The notes under the pieces were generated by a model. That model saw nothing but the letters and a program-made list of their open reading frames with translations, was not told the origin of the DNA and searched no databases. The translations under genes and the position numbers were made by a program. Positions 6,572-14,189 of a stretch of DNA of 22,257 nucleotides are shown piece by piece (position 1 is the first letter of the stretch; the number at the start of each line of letters is the position of its first letter). Source of the DNA: an uncultured Clostridia bacterium (GTDB lineage: Bacteria > Bacillota > Clostridia > Lachnospirales > Anaerotignaceae); assembly GCA_947036475.1 (NCBI GenBank), contig CAMQRG010000009.1:1-22257 (forward strand), written 5' to 3'.

Positions 6572-9500
6572 TTATTCCCAATTTCCGGATTGAATCCGTT
6601 CCCAAAATTCCTGCTTTGCCATATTTTTCATATCCCGCCAGCGCGGAAGTTCTTCATAATCATACCGACAGACAGGGCGGAACTGGCAGTATTGGCAGGG
6701 CGTCCGCCCCTGACTGCGTGTCGGCATGGGGGAGATTGCGCCGTTTTTCATGCTTTCACCCAATGCCCGCGCCCGTTCGGAAACAAACGCCAGCAGGGCG
6801 GCATACTGTTCTTCTGTGGCAACGTTGGAGGCTGCGGAAATGCCTGTTTTTGTATATCCCATTGGTACAATATGCGATTTCCTGCTGTTTTCCAGATTGC
6901 TGTCAAGCCCGCGTATCAGCGCGTCATCTTCCAGCAGAAGTCCGGACATTTTCATTTCTTCATAGAGCTTTTGCTCGATTTCCTCGGCGGAAAGTTCGGA
7001 ATCCAGTGTCAGAAGCCGGTCAGCAATGCGGAAATAGAACACGCCGCCGGGTTTCAGAGGACCTTCTCCTGTTTTTTCAAAATATTTCAAATATGCGTCC
7101 AGATAAATCAAAAGCTGAAGCTGCAAGCCGTAGTAAATTTCCTGAAAACTGAATGTTTTGCTGCCTGATTTATAGTCGATAATTTTCACATACCGCGTAC
7201 CAGCCGCGTCCATCAGGTCCACGCGGTCGATTTTTCCGCTGAGTATCAGGCTGCCGCCGTCAGCAAGTTCAATTACGATAGGCGGCAGGGCGTCATGCAG
7301 ACCGAAGCCGACTTCATAACCGGCAGGGACAAACGCCCCGTCCTGCAAATGGCGCACGAGTGCCCATGCGGAGCGGGCGGAAATGCGTTTCAGCCGCCGA
7401 ATCAGATAGCGGTTTGCCGCGCTGTCCAAAAGGATTTCATTTCCAAGATGGGGCGCGGCCTCGTCCACAGCCTGATGAATCAGGGTTTCCGTCTGCTCCT
7501 TTGTTAAATCCGTCCAGAGAACGCCGTCCGTTTCCAGCTTTTGGGAAAATCGTTCCAGCACTTCATGGAACAGAAGCCCCAAATCCGGCGTGTGAAGCAG
7601 GTAAAGCTGGCGTTCCTTTGCCCGCAGTCCGTATTCTGCAAAAAAGGAAAACGGGCAGCCCGCGAAGCGTTCCAGACGGGAAACGCTGGAAAGAATATTT
7701 TTGCCGTAAAGCGCGCGGGCGGTTTTGGGCGAAAGACTTTCTTTTCTGCCGCTTCTGCCCAGACCTTCCCGCAGAAGTTTCAGGCGCGGGCTCCATTCCG
7801 GCCGGCTGTCGAAAAAGCTGTAAACGTCCTGCCAGAGCGGGGGCATGGGCGTTTCTGCGGTATGGGCACGCATTTCCGCTCCCAGAAGATGGAACGCGGC
7901 TTCCGGCGCAGTTTCACCCGGAAGGAATGCGGCCGATTCCTGTACAGACGGGGCGAGTGTATCGTCCATACGGCACAGGCGGTCAATCAGGGAGGAAGGA
8001 GACATTGCGTGCCCTTCGCTGTCCCCTGCGGCGTAGGTCAGCCAAAGCCCGCGGGAGGGTTTTGTCAGCCCAAGGTATATCAGAAATTGTTCTTCAAATA
8101 TTTTCATGCGCCCGCCGTCGGCAAGCTCCATGCCGTTCAGGGAAAGCAGGTCGCGCTCGTTTTCAGTAAAAATGCCATGCGGCAGGGCGGGGGCAGGCAA
8201 TATGCCTTCGTTTACGCCAAGCACAAACAGATGCTTGATTTCCGGCAGACGGCTTCGCTCAATATCCCCAATGAGCAGGCAGTCTACCGTAGGCGGTATC
8301 ATGCCCATTGTACACTGCTCCAAACCTGCTTCCAGAATGGCGGCCGCTTCTGCCAGCGTCAGGCGTTCTTCCCCGAGGATTTTCTCCGCCTTTTGCAGCA
8401 CGTCCATCACAAGCTGCCATATCTGGCGGTATTCTCCGGCGCGGTTGAGGTTTCCGGCGGCGGCAGCCTCCTCCGCCCATGTCTCCAGCTGTTCCGCGGC
8501 GTGCAGCGTTTCCAGATGCTCCCGCAGAAGGGTGAGAAATTCCCGAAAGGGATATTTTTTTGTTTTGGAGAGCGCGAGAAAGGGCGCGAACGGCTTCATC
8601 ACCCGCTCTTTTAACGCCTGTATCTGTTCCAGCGTTTCTGCGCCTTCGCGGCTCAGACCATATTCCCATGTTTCCTTTTTCCATTTGTATCCCCGTATCC
8701 CATAAGCAAGGACATAGTTTTCCAGCAGGTCGGTTTCTTCCATCGTCAGCGGCGCAAGCCCTGATTTCAGATAGGAGAATACGGCTTCGTACTTGAAATC
8801 ATACACAAGAATATCCAGCAGGGAGGAAAGGAGGACGATAAGCGGGTGAGCCGCTGTATTCCGTCGGGAGTCCAAAAAGCAGGGAATACGATATTCCTCT
8901 AAAATACTGCGGAAACTGTTTTCATAGGTTTCCATTGCGTTTGTTACGATTGCCATATCCCGGAAACGGCAGCTGTCCTCCCGCGCCAGCCGGAGGATTT
9001 TGCCGGCGGCAAAGCGGATTTCGTCCTGTATTGTGGGGCAGGCGGCGATATGGACGCTTTCGGCAATGGCGCATTTTTTGAAAAAGGCATAAAAATAATT
9101 CCGCTCCAATTCCCGCAGGGCGGCAGTTTCCGCGCGATGGTTTTCTTCCAGAATGACAGGCGGCGGACATTCCACGCCCAGCTCCTGTGCCAGTTCCATC
9201 AGCTTCTGCTTTGCCCGCCATGAACCGTAAAACGGTGCGGAGGGAGGCAGAAATGCGCCATAAAATGTATTGCGGTCCATCGGCAGGGTAATTGTTACCT
9301 GTGGGGAAAGCAGAAGCAGACGGCGGATAACGCCAAATTCCTGCGGCGTAAAGCCATAGAAACCGTCCAGCCAAAATTCCGTTTGCGCGAAGCCTGCGTT
9401 TTTATCCAGCCGCTCCGCCAGAAGCCCCAGCATTTCATCGCCGGAAATATAATCTTTTTTCAGGAAGTCAATATAAGCGCGGAAAATCAGACTCAAATCC

Positions 9501-9964
9501 GCCAGCTTTTCCCTTGCGGCGGCGGTCAGCCCTTCGTTTTGCGAAAGTGTTTCTGTCTGCTCCGGTGTAATCTGGTATTGGAAAAATTCCGTCAGCGTCA
9601 GACCGAGCTGCTCCACAAAGCCGGGCTTATCCATCACATTTTGGAAATAAACGATATTCTTTTTTTCCTGCAATAATATTTTTTGCAGTGCCATAGATTT
9701 GCCGATTTCATCGAGAGGAACGCGTGCACCCACGCCTGTTTTGGAAAAGACCCTGTGCGCCAGCCGTCCGAAGCTGAGAACTTCGGCGGAGAGGATTGCG
9801 CCCCGCCCGCAGGCTTCGATGAAATCACGTTCTGTCTGGGAAGTGAACTGCTCTGGTACAATCAGCACCTGCCTGCCGCCCGTCTTCCCTTTTTCAATAA
9901 TTTCTTCCATGCAGCGTGTGGTTTTTCCAGAACCCGCCCTGCCTGTGATAAAACGCAGTCCCAT
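6572..9964 (-). CDS. addB: ATP-dependent helicase/nuclease subunit B (AddB)
   Basis: This 1130-aa protein is AddB, the partner of AddA in the Gram-positive counterpart of RecBCD that resects double-strand breaks and recognises Chi. The N-terminus carries a Walker A motif, GRAGSGKT (residues 8-15). The C-terminal RecB-type nuclease motifs include LFHEVLE (H800), GKIDRVD (D913) and DYKSG (930-934). Four cysteines, C770, C1090, C1093 and C1099, form the iron-sulfur staple; the 320-residue gap between the first two equals that in Bacillus subtilis AddB (C801 to C1121, from memory). The length is normal. Its start at 9964 has an AGAAGGG site about 5 nt upstream on the minus strand. addA normally follows addB, but here addB converges on a VOC gene, so addA must be elsewhere or missing. 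Confidence 0.95.
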   Translation of the reverse strand: MGLRFITGRAGSGKTTRCMEEIIEKGKTGGRQVLIVPEQFTSQTERDFIEACGRGAILSAEVLSFGRLAHRVFSKTGVGARVPLDEIGKSMALQKILLQEKKNIVYFQNVMDKPGFVEQLGLTLTEFFQYQITPEQTETLSQNEGLTAAAREKLADLSLIFRAYIDFLKKDYISGDEMLGLLAERLDKNAGFAQTEFWLDGFYGFTPQEFGVIRRLLLLSPQVTITLPMDRNTFYGAFLPPSAPFYGSWRAKQKLMELAQELGVECPPPVILEENHRAETAALRELERNYFYAFFKKCAIAESVHIAACPTIQDEIRFAAGKILRLAREDSCRFRDMAIVTNAMETYENSFRSILEEYRIPCFLDSRRNTAAHPLIVLLSSLLDILVYDFKYEAVFSYLKSGLAPLTMEETDLLENYVLAYGIRGYKWKKETWEYGLSREGAETLEQIQALKERVMKPFAPFLALSKTKKYPFREFLTLLREHLETLHAAEQLETWAEEAAAAGNLNRAGEYRQIWQLVMDVLQKAEKILGEERLTLAEAAAILEAGLEQCTMGMIPPTVDCLLIGDIERSRLPEIKHLFVLGVNEGILPAPALPHGIFTENERDLLSLNGMELADGGRMKIFEEQFLIYLGLTKPSRGLWLTYAAGDSEGHAMSPSSLIDRLCRMDDTLAPSVQESAAFLPGETAPEAAFHLLGAEMRAHTAETPMPPLWQDVYSFFDSRPEWSPRLKLLREGLGRSGRKESLSPKTARALYGKNILSSVSRLERFAGCPFSFFAEYGLRAKERQLYLLHTPDLGLLFHEVLERFSQKLETDGVLWTDLTKEQTETLIHQAVDEAAPHLGNEILLDSAANRYLIRRLKRISARSAWALVRHLQDGAFVPAGYEVGFGLHDALPPIVIELADGGSLILSGKIDRVDLMDAAGTRYVKIIDYKSGSKTFSFQEIYYGLQLQLLIYLDAYLKYFEKTGEGPLKPGGVFYFRIADRLLTLDSELSAEEIEQKLYEEMKMSGLLLEDDALIRGLDSNLENSRKSHIVPMGYTKTGISAASNVATEEQYAALLAFVSERARALGESMKNGAISPMPTRSQGRTPCQYCQFRPVCRYDYEELPRWRDMKNMAKQEFWERIQSGNWE

Positions 9965-10095
9965 GCCGACCCTTCTTTCCGTTTGTTTTCTTCCATGATA
10001 CCGGAAGGGGGGCTGTTTTGCAAGGAGAATGTCTGCATAAACAGGCGTGCTGCGTCATATGGTATGGATAAGAAGCTATTTCGGGAGGGAAAGAT

Positions 10096-10512
10096 GTGAG
10101 CGGCACGAAATTTGTGGTGGTCAAAATGAAAGAACTGGTAAAAACGGCGGTGTTTGCTGTGCTGGGTGTTGTGATATTGGCAGGGCTGATTTATTTTTTC
10201 CTGCACCTGGGGGACGACAGCGGGGACAGTGCATACAGGGACGGTACATATTATGCGGATATGGAACTGGGCGGCGAAACGGCAGCGGTCGCGGTGACGG
10301 TCGAGGACGGTAAAATTGCCGGTATCGCGCTTTCCGAGCAGAGCGATTCTGTGGCTGTGTTTTATCCGCTGCTGGAAACAGCCGTTGAGGAAGTCAGCAG
10401 GGAGGTAACAAAAAATCAGTCCCTGACGATTGAGGTTTCTCCGCAGAACGCGCATTCCTCACAGCTTGTGCTGGACGCTGTGGCGGCGGGGCTGGAACAG
10501 GCAAAGCGGTGA
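10096..10512 (+). CDS. Membrane-anchored FMN-binding-domain protein (degenerate flavinylation motif)
   Basis: This 138-aa protein has a short cytosolic N-terminus, one transmembrane helix (about residues 16-38) and an extracellular FMN-binding-like domain (about 45-138). The opening YRDGTYYADMELGG and VTVEDGKIAGI fit that family, related to RnfG/NqrC and PplA-type electron-transfer proteins. The usual flavinylation segment, SGAT followed by TSxxVxxAV, appears here as QNAHSSQLVLDAV, so the Thr that carries covalent FMN is not evident; FMN may bind non-covalently or not at all. GTG 10096 is chosen because GGAGGG is about 6 nt upstream. An overlapping ATG at 10094 is followed at once by TGA, and the next in-frame ATG (10126) lacks a site. 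It is divergent from addB and lies 99 nt before the M23 gene, probably in one transcript. Confidence 0.7.
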   Translation: MSGTKFVVVKMKELVKTAVFAVLGVVILAGLIYFFLHLGDDSGDSAYRDGTYYADMELGGETAAVAVTVEDGKIAGIALSEQSDSVAVFYPLLETAVEEVSREVTKNQSLTIEVSPQNAHSSQLVLDAVAAGLEQAKR

Positions 10513-10611
10513 AATGGGAGGGAGCGTTTGGGGCGGCTTGGAATGCTGCGCCAAAGCAGATAAGATACTGGAACGGTACTTGGAAATACAGCGAAATCAG
10601 GAGGGGTACAC

Positions 10612-11458
10612 ATGACGGAGCGGGAGAGAAGGAAACGCAGGATAGAACGGCAGCGGCGTATGCAGGGCAGACAGCAGCCCGGTCCGGCGGCGGGGCTGTT
10701 TGCCTTTCGCGCATATGTAACGGCAGTTTTGGTAGGCTCCTGCTTTGTGGTTTCTGTATTTCAGACGGAAAGCTCCGAGGCATTTTGTGAAAAGGTAAGG
10801 GAAACGATTGCGGCACAGGTTTCGGCGGAGCGCATCGCCGGTCTGCGGGAAAAGGCGGCGCAGATCTGGGAGGAAAAAAAGGAGGCTCTTCCTGCCTTCC
10901 GAGAGGAGGAAACGCCGGAGCCTCCAGATGAGGAAAAGAAAGTGTTCCTGCCTGATACGGGGGAATCTCCCTAGTATTGCCACGTGGGCAGGGCTGAACT
11001 GGGAAAAGAAAACGGAAAGCTGGATTGATCCTTTGCAGGGAATCATCACGTCCTCCTGCGGCACGCGGCAAAATCCCGTACTGGAACGGGAGGAACTGCA
11101 TGACGGGCTGGACATTGCCGTTGCGGAAGGGACAGAGGTCGCGGCGGTGAAAAGCGGCGTGGTGACGGAAACGCGCACATCGGCAACGCTGGGCAGGCTG
11201 GTGAAATTCCGCACAACAGACGGGTACGACATAATGTATGCCCACCTTTCGGAGACTCTGGTGAAAAAAGGGGAAGAAATCCGGCAGGGACAGGCTGTTG
11301 CGCGTTCCGGCAATACGGGGCTTTCCACCGGCCCGCACCTGCATTACAGCGTTTGGAAGGACGGCATGCTGCTTGACCCGCTTCCTTTTGTTACCCTGCG
11401 CTATACGGAGGAAGTGCGGGAAGAATATGAGGCGCGGGGCGAAACGATGACGCGGTGA
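10612..11458 (+). CDS. M23-family peptidase (LytM/SpoIIQ-like), split by a +1 frame change
   Basis: Two abutting frames appear to make one protein. The first (10612-10974, AGGAGGGG upstream) encodes a basic N-terminus, one transmembrane helix (about residues 30-50) and an acidic linker, then stops at TAG 10972. The second frame carries a complete M23 endopeptidase domain ending at 11456-11458, but lacks a good start. Reading through with a +1 shift at CCC (10969-10971) gives a 281-aa bitopic protein with a typical anchor-linker-LytM layout. Its zinc and catalytic residues are all present: H163, D167, H211, H242 and H244. It should cut peptidoglycan peptide bridges outside the membrane. Alternatives are a true frameshift mutation, a sequencing error in the GGGGG run, or separate translation of the peptidase from ATG 10928 (GGAG 7 nt upstream), which would lack the anchor. 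Confidence 0.75.
10959..10975 (+). promoter_or_regulatory. Candidate +1 recoding site (shifty stop)
   Basis: Just before the frame break the sequence reads GGGGGAA TCT CCC TAG T. A tRNA-Pro on CCC can slip one base to CCT, after which AGT is read and the M23 frame follows. The stop in the A site and a purine-rich Shine-Dalgarno-like run 4 nt before the slip codon resemble the layout of the prfB +1 site, and CCC followed by a stop is a known +1 slip context. It is a candidate only; an indel would look the same. Confidence 0.4.
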
Positions 11459-11460
11459 AA

Positions 11461-11488
11461 CCGGAGGCTGTCTGAGAGCAGACTCCGG
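11461..11488 (+). terminator. Inverted repeat after the M23 gene
   Basis: CCGGA and GTCTG pair with CAGAC and TCCGG around an AGAG loop, with a small internal bulge. There is no T tract, so it may be a weak terminator or an RNA-stabilising hairpin. It begins 2 nt after the stop codon. Confidence 0.4.
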
Positions 11489-11527
11489 CAGTACGTTCCG
11501 CGTATGGAAAATTATTTGAAAAAACTC

Positions 11528-11555
11528 TTTACAGTTCAGGATTTTCTGGTATAAT
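11528..11555 (+). promoter_or_regulatory. Promoter of tRNA-Gly
   Basis: TTTACA (11528-11533), a 16-bp spacer and a perfect TATAAT (11550-11555), with an extended TG two bases before the -10, predict a start near 11562, 17 nt before the tRNA. Confidence 0.8.
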
Positions 11556-11578
11556 AAAAAAGGTAAAACCAACGGTAT

Positions 11579-11649
11579 GCGGATGTAGTTCATTGGTAGA
11601 ATGAAAGCTTCCCAAGCTTTAGAGGCGGGTTCGATTCCCGTCATCCGCT
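11579..11649 (+). tRNA. tRNA-Gly, anticodon CCC
   Basis: The cloverleaf is complete. The acceptor arm GCGGATG (11579-11585) pairs with CATCCGC (11642-11648); the anticodon arm AAAGC/GCTTT encloses the 7-nt loop TTCCCAA, with anticodon CCC for GGG codons; the T arm CGGG-TTCGATT-CCCG is canonical. The discriminator is T and CCA is not encoded. Its own promoter and terminator make it a monocistronic unit. Confidence 0.95.
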
Positions 11650-11656
11650 TCTGATT

Positions 11657-11680
11657 AGCCCCGAGAAACGGGGCTTTTTT
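11657..11680 (+). terminator. Intrinsic terminator of tRNA-Gly
   Basis: AGCCCCG (11657-11663) pairs with CGGGGCT (11669-11675) around a 5-nt loop and runs into six T residues. Confidence 0.9.
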
Positions 11681-11802
11681 GTTTTTGAAATATATTTGTG
11701 TTTAAATGAGCAGTTTTTGGGGGAAAAGGGAACACTGTATTTCAGGCGGGAAAGTCCGGAACGTCCGCTTACAAAAATAGGCAGTGCAAAATGGCAAAAG
11801 AC

Positions 11803-11831
11803 TTGAAATAAATTTCAAAAAGCGGTATACT
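11803..11831 (+). promoter_or_regulatory. Promoter of the Nudix gene
   Basis: TTGAAA (11803-11808), a 17-bp spacer and TATACT (11826-11831) place the transcription start near 11838. An in-frame ATG at 11839 would then be leaderless, which supports the later start at 11881. The 120 bp between the tRNA terminator and this promoter show nothing else. Confidence 0.8.
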
Positions 11832-11880
11832 AATAACAATGCAGAAAAATGAAGAAAATGGAACAGGCGGAGGGAATGCG

Positions 11881-12351
11881 ATGATAGAAGCAGTGAGCTG
11901 CGGCGGCGTCGTGATATACAAGTGGAAGATCCTTCTGCTGTATAAGAACCAGAACGGCAGATATATGGGCTGGGTACTGCCCAAGGGTACGGTAGAGGAA
12001 AATGAAACCTACCGGCAGACGGCTTTGCGCGAAGTAAAAGAGGAATCCGGCGCGACGGGTGAGATTATCAAATACGTTGGAAAGACGCAGTATACCTTTA
12101 AGGGAAGTGAAGATACCGTCAGCAAAACGGTGCACTGGTATTTGATGAGCGCGAATTCCTTTTACTGCAAACCTCAGAGCGAGGAATACTTTGCGGATGC
12201 CGGGTTTTATAAATTCCATGAGGCCTATCATCTGCTGAAATTCAACGATGAACGCCAGATTTTGAAAAAGGCATACTATGAATATAGCGAAATGCGCAAA
12301 AACAAAGAGTTCCTGCGCAGAAAATTTGGCGAGAGGAACAGCAAACCATAA
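11881..12351 (+). CDS. Nudix hydrolase
   Basis: This 156-aa cytosolic protein has a perfect Nudix box (G36 x5 E42 x7 R50-E51-V52-x-E54-E55-x-G57), which binds Mg and cleaves nucleoside diphosphates linked to another group. The preceding GRYMGWVLPKG is typical of the fold. The C-terminal third (about 120-156) is basic and helical. ATG 11881 is chosen because GGAGGG (11869-11874) lies 6 nt upstream; the earlier in-frame ATG at 11839 coincides with the predicted transcription start. The substrate cannot be told; candidates include diadenosine polyphosphates, oxidised nucleotides and nucleotide sugars. A small membrane-protein gene follows after 22 nt and is probably co-transcribed. Confidence 0.9.
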   Translation: MIEAVSCGGVVIYKWKILLLYKNQNGRYMGWVLPKGTVEENETYRQTALREVKEESGATGEIIKYVGKTQYTFKGSEDTVSKTVHWYLMSANSFYCKPQSEEYFADAGFYKFHEAYHLLKFNDERQILKKAYYEYSEMRKNKEFLRRKFGERNSKP

Positions 12352-12373
12352 ATTTTTAAGGAGAGATGCGGAT

Positions 12374-12670
12374 ATGAAAAAATGTTTTGAAGTAAGACCT
12401 GGGTTTGACGACCTGAAGGAACGTATTGTTGTGCTGAAAGACGAAACAGACAAAAAGACACTGTTTGCGGTTATTGCGATTGTTGCGGCAGTCCTGATTG
12501 CGGTTACGGCAGGCGTGGTGTATCTGTTGAAAACACGCATGGACGATGATTTCGATGAAGACTGGGATTATGACTGGGACGATATGGAGGACGAATTCTG
12601 CGAGGATAACGGCGAATGCTGCTGCACAGACAGCGATGTAGATGATTCCGTAAAAGTAGAACAGGTTTAA
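12374..12670 (+). CDS. Small membrane protein with acidic, Cys-containing tail
   Basis: I do not recognise this 98-aa protein. It has a charged cytosolic N-terminus (1-28), one transmembrane helix (about 29-52, TLFAVIAIVAAVLIAVTAGV and on) and a strongly acidic C-terminal region rich in Asp, Glu and Trp. Four Cys lie near residues 76-85, three of them consecutive (GECCC). AAGGAGA (12358-12364) is 9 nt before ATG 12374. It lies 22 nt after the Nudix gene. The acidic Cys-bearing tail could bind metal or a partner at the membrane surface, but no function can be assigned. Confidence 0.75.
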   Translation: MKKCFEVRPGFDDLKERIVVLKDETDKKTLFAVIAIVAAVLIAVTAGVVYLLKTRMDDDFDEDWDYDWDDMEDEFCEDNGECCCTDSDVDDSVKVEQV

Positions 12671-12722
12671 TTTGCGGCAGAGGAGAAAAAGGGGCGCGGC
12701 GGGGTCCGCGTCCCATAAGGTA

Positions 12723-12761
12723 GTTTGACTGAAGAAAGCGTATTGTTTTCTTCAGCCAAAC
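12723..12761 (+). terminator. 15-bp hairpin without T tract upstream of cggR
   Basis: GTTTGACTGAAGAAA (12723-12737) pairs with the mirrored arm at 12747-12761 with a single A-C mismatch and a 9-nt loop. No T run follows, so it may be a weak terminator for the Nudix transcript, an mRNA-end stabiliser or a DNA-level regulatory dyad ahead of cggR. Confidence 0.5.
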
Positions 12762-12793
12762 GTTGTGACTGAATATCTTTTTTTACCGTTAAT

Positions 12794-12822
12794 GGGACAA
12801 AAAGCGCATAATAGGGACAAAA
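12794..12822 (+). promoter_or_regulatory. Probable CggR operator and promoter region
   Basis: GGGACAAAA occurs at 12794-12802 and again at 12814-12822, a 20-bp period. The Bacillus CggR operator is also built from GGGAC-type direct repeats with a 20-bp period (from memory). A candidate -10, CATAAT (12807-12812), lies between the repeats, with TTTACC (12782-12787) as a poor -35 at 19 bp. Binding would block the core promoter, which fits autorepression of the cggR-pgk-tpiA-gpmI-eno transcript. The TGTC half-sites of the Bacillus operator are not evident. Confidence 0.55.
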
Positions 12823-12847
12823 TACAGCCAGAATAGGTGGGTAACAA

Positions 12848-13876
12848 GTGGAACGAAAATTGCAGCTACTGAAGAAAATTGCACCGGATTTGACGGAGGA
12901 ATTTATCAAACGCTACCGGGTATTGAAAACAATACGGCTCCTGCAGCCCTGCGGACGGCGGCTGGTGGTCTGTTCCCTCGGAATGACGGAGCGGACAGTG
13001 CGCAGCGAGATTGAACGGCTCAGCGCGCAGGAGCTGGTGAAGGTGTCGAAAATCGGCATGAGCCTGACGGAAGCTGGAACGGAGGTTCTGCGGGGACTGG
13101 AAGAAATATTTTCAGCGCTGACAGGGCTTTCTGTACTGGAAGAACGTCTGGAGAGCGTGCTGGGCGCGAGAAAGGTGTATATCGCGCAGGGCGACAGTGA
13201 TGACAGCGAGCGGGCGAAAAAAGAAATGGGTCAGCTTGCGGCAAAGGCTCTGCTGGAAAATGCGGCGGAGGAACGAAGAATTGCGATTACGGGCGGATCA
13301 ACAATGGCAGAGCTGGTACAGGCTGTGCCGGAAATGACTTCCCAGATGGCGCGTATGGTGCTGCCGGCGCGGGGCAGTGTCGGGCGGAAACTGGAATTGC
13401 AGGCGGATACGCTGGCGGCAAAGCTGGCGGAAAAACTGCTTTCGGATTACCGTATGCTGCATCTGCCGGATAACCTGAGCGCACATGTGCTGGAAGAAAT
13501 GAAGCAGGACCCGGAGGTTGCGGAAACGATAGAGGAAATGAAACAGGCAGATATTCTGCTTCTGGGCGTGGGCAACGCGCTGGAAATGGCCGAGCGGCGG
13601 CGGCTGGACGCGGGGATTTGCGGACAGCTGCAGCGGGACGGTGCGATTGCGGAGGCCTGCGGTTATTATTTCGATGCAAAAGGGAATATTGTTTATGAAA
13701 CCTGTTCCATTGGCATTGATTTCAATGAGATTCAAAATGCCGAATGCGTCATTGTGATGGCGGGCGGAAGGCGGAAGGCGGAGAGCCTGATGGCGGTCAG
13801 CCACAGTATTTCGAGCGGGATTTTTGTGACGGACGAGGGCGCCGCGCTGGAGATGCTGCGTTTGGCAGGGAAATAA
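12848..13876 (+). CDS. cggR: Central glycolytic genes regulator (CggR, SorC family)
   Basis: This 342-aa repressor has an N-terminal DNA-binding domain (about 1-90; the helix-turn-helix is around SLGMTERTVRSEIERLSAQE) and a C-terminal sugar-phosphate-binding SorC domain (about 100-342). CggR-like landmarks are KKIAPDL at the start, GRR before the HTH, GDSDDSERAKKEMG, ITGGST, PARGS and FVTDEGAA near the end. In Bacillus it represses the gap operon and is released by fructose-1,6-bisphosphate. The start is GTG 12848 with AGGTGG 7 nt upstream. It is first in a run with pgk, tpiA, gpmI and eno, all on the same strand, so operon control is very likely. In Bacillus gapA lies directly behind cggR; here a repeat element occupies that place. 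Confidence 0.93.
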   Translation: MERKLQLLKKIAPDLTEEFIKRYRVLKTIRLLQPCGRRLVVCSLGMTERTVRSEIERLSAQELVKVSKIGMSLTEAGTEVLRGLEEIFSALTGLSVLEERLESVLGARKVYIAQGDSDDSERAKKEMGQLAAKALLENAAEERRIAITGGSTMAELVQAVPEMTSQMARMVLPARGSVGRKLELQADTLAAKLAEKLLSDYRMLHLPDNLSAHVLEEMKQDPEVAETIEEMKQADILLLGVGNALEMAERRRLDAGICGQLQRDGAIAEACGYYFDAKGNIVYETCSIGIDFNEIQNAECVIVMAGGRRKAESLMAVSHSISSGIFVTDEGAALEMLRLAGK

Positions 13877-13884
13877 AAAGAAGA

Positions 13885-14161
13885 TTAAGACCCTGGGGCT
13901 TTGCCCCAAACCCCGCAAGGGCTTTCAGCCCTTACCCCTAAAATTTACTGCGGAAATTTTGTTTCCTGAATGGAAGAAACTAGGGGGAAAACCCGCCCTC
14001 CATCGCATGGAATGCGATGGCAAATGGGTCAAGGGGCGCAGAGTGTCCAGTGGACACTCGTTATGCGCCGGCCGAAGCGGAGCGAAGAAAAGTCCTTGCA
14101 GGGTGTGGGACAGCGTCCCGCGGTTTTCATGGAGGCGGGAGGCAGTACCCCAAGGTCTTAC
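13885..14161 (+). repeat. Inverted-repeat element, copy 1 (MITE-like), between cggR and pgk
   Basis: This 277-bp non-coding element fills the gap. Its ends form imperfect terminal inverted repeats: 16 of 21 bases match between 13885-13905 (beginning TTAAGACCCTGGGG) and the complement of 14141-14161. Inside are several perfect small hairpins: GGGGC/GCCCC, AAGGGCT/AGCCCTT, CCATCGCAT/ATGCGATGG (14000-14020), GAGTGTCC/GGACACTC (14041-14059) and GGGAC/GTCCC (14107-14119). It shares left, middle and right modules in the same order with the element at 16140-16399. No transposase is present. Confidence 0.75.
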
Positions 14162-14189
14162 GGTTCTAATTAAGGAAGGAGAATTGCAG

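Noticed and set aside
7360..8705. Several plus-strand open frames of 200-350 codons
   Set aside because: They lie opposite addB. Their Arg/Pro/Cys-rich translations are typical of antisense frames in GC-rich codons.
10808..10927. Start of the M23 peptidase at TTG 10808
   Set aside because: No ribosome binding site, and the resulting Arg/Lys-rich leader is out-of-frame reading of the upstream anchor and linker codons.
11839..11880. Earlier ATG start for the Nudix hydrolase
   Set aside because: It coincides with the predicted transcription start and lacks a ribosome binding site; 11881 has GGAGGG at 6 nt.
13885..14161. CRISPR array or riboswitch in the gap before pgk
   Set aside because: The short palindromes differ from one another and are not evenly spaced, and a second related copy before gpmI shows a dispersed repeat instead. 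No known riboswitch core was recognised.
13959..14189. N-terminal extension of phosphoglycerate kinase
   Set aside because: The frame stays open through the repeat element, but the family starts at the ATG at 14190, which has the proper ribosome binding site.
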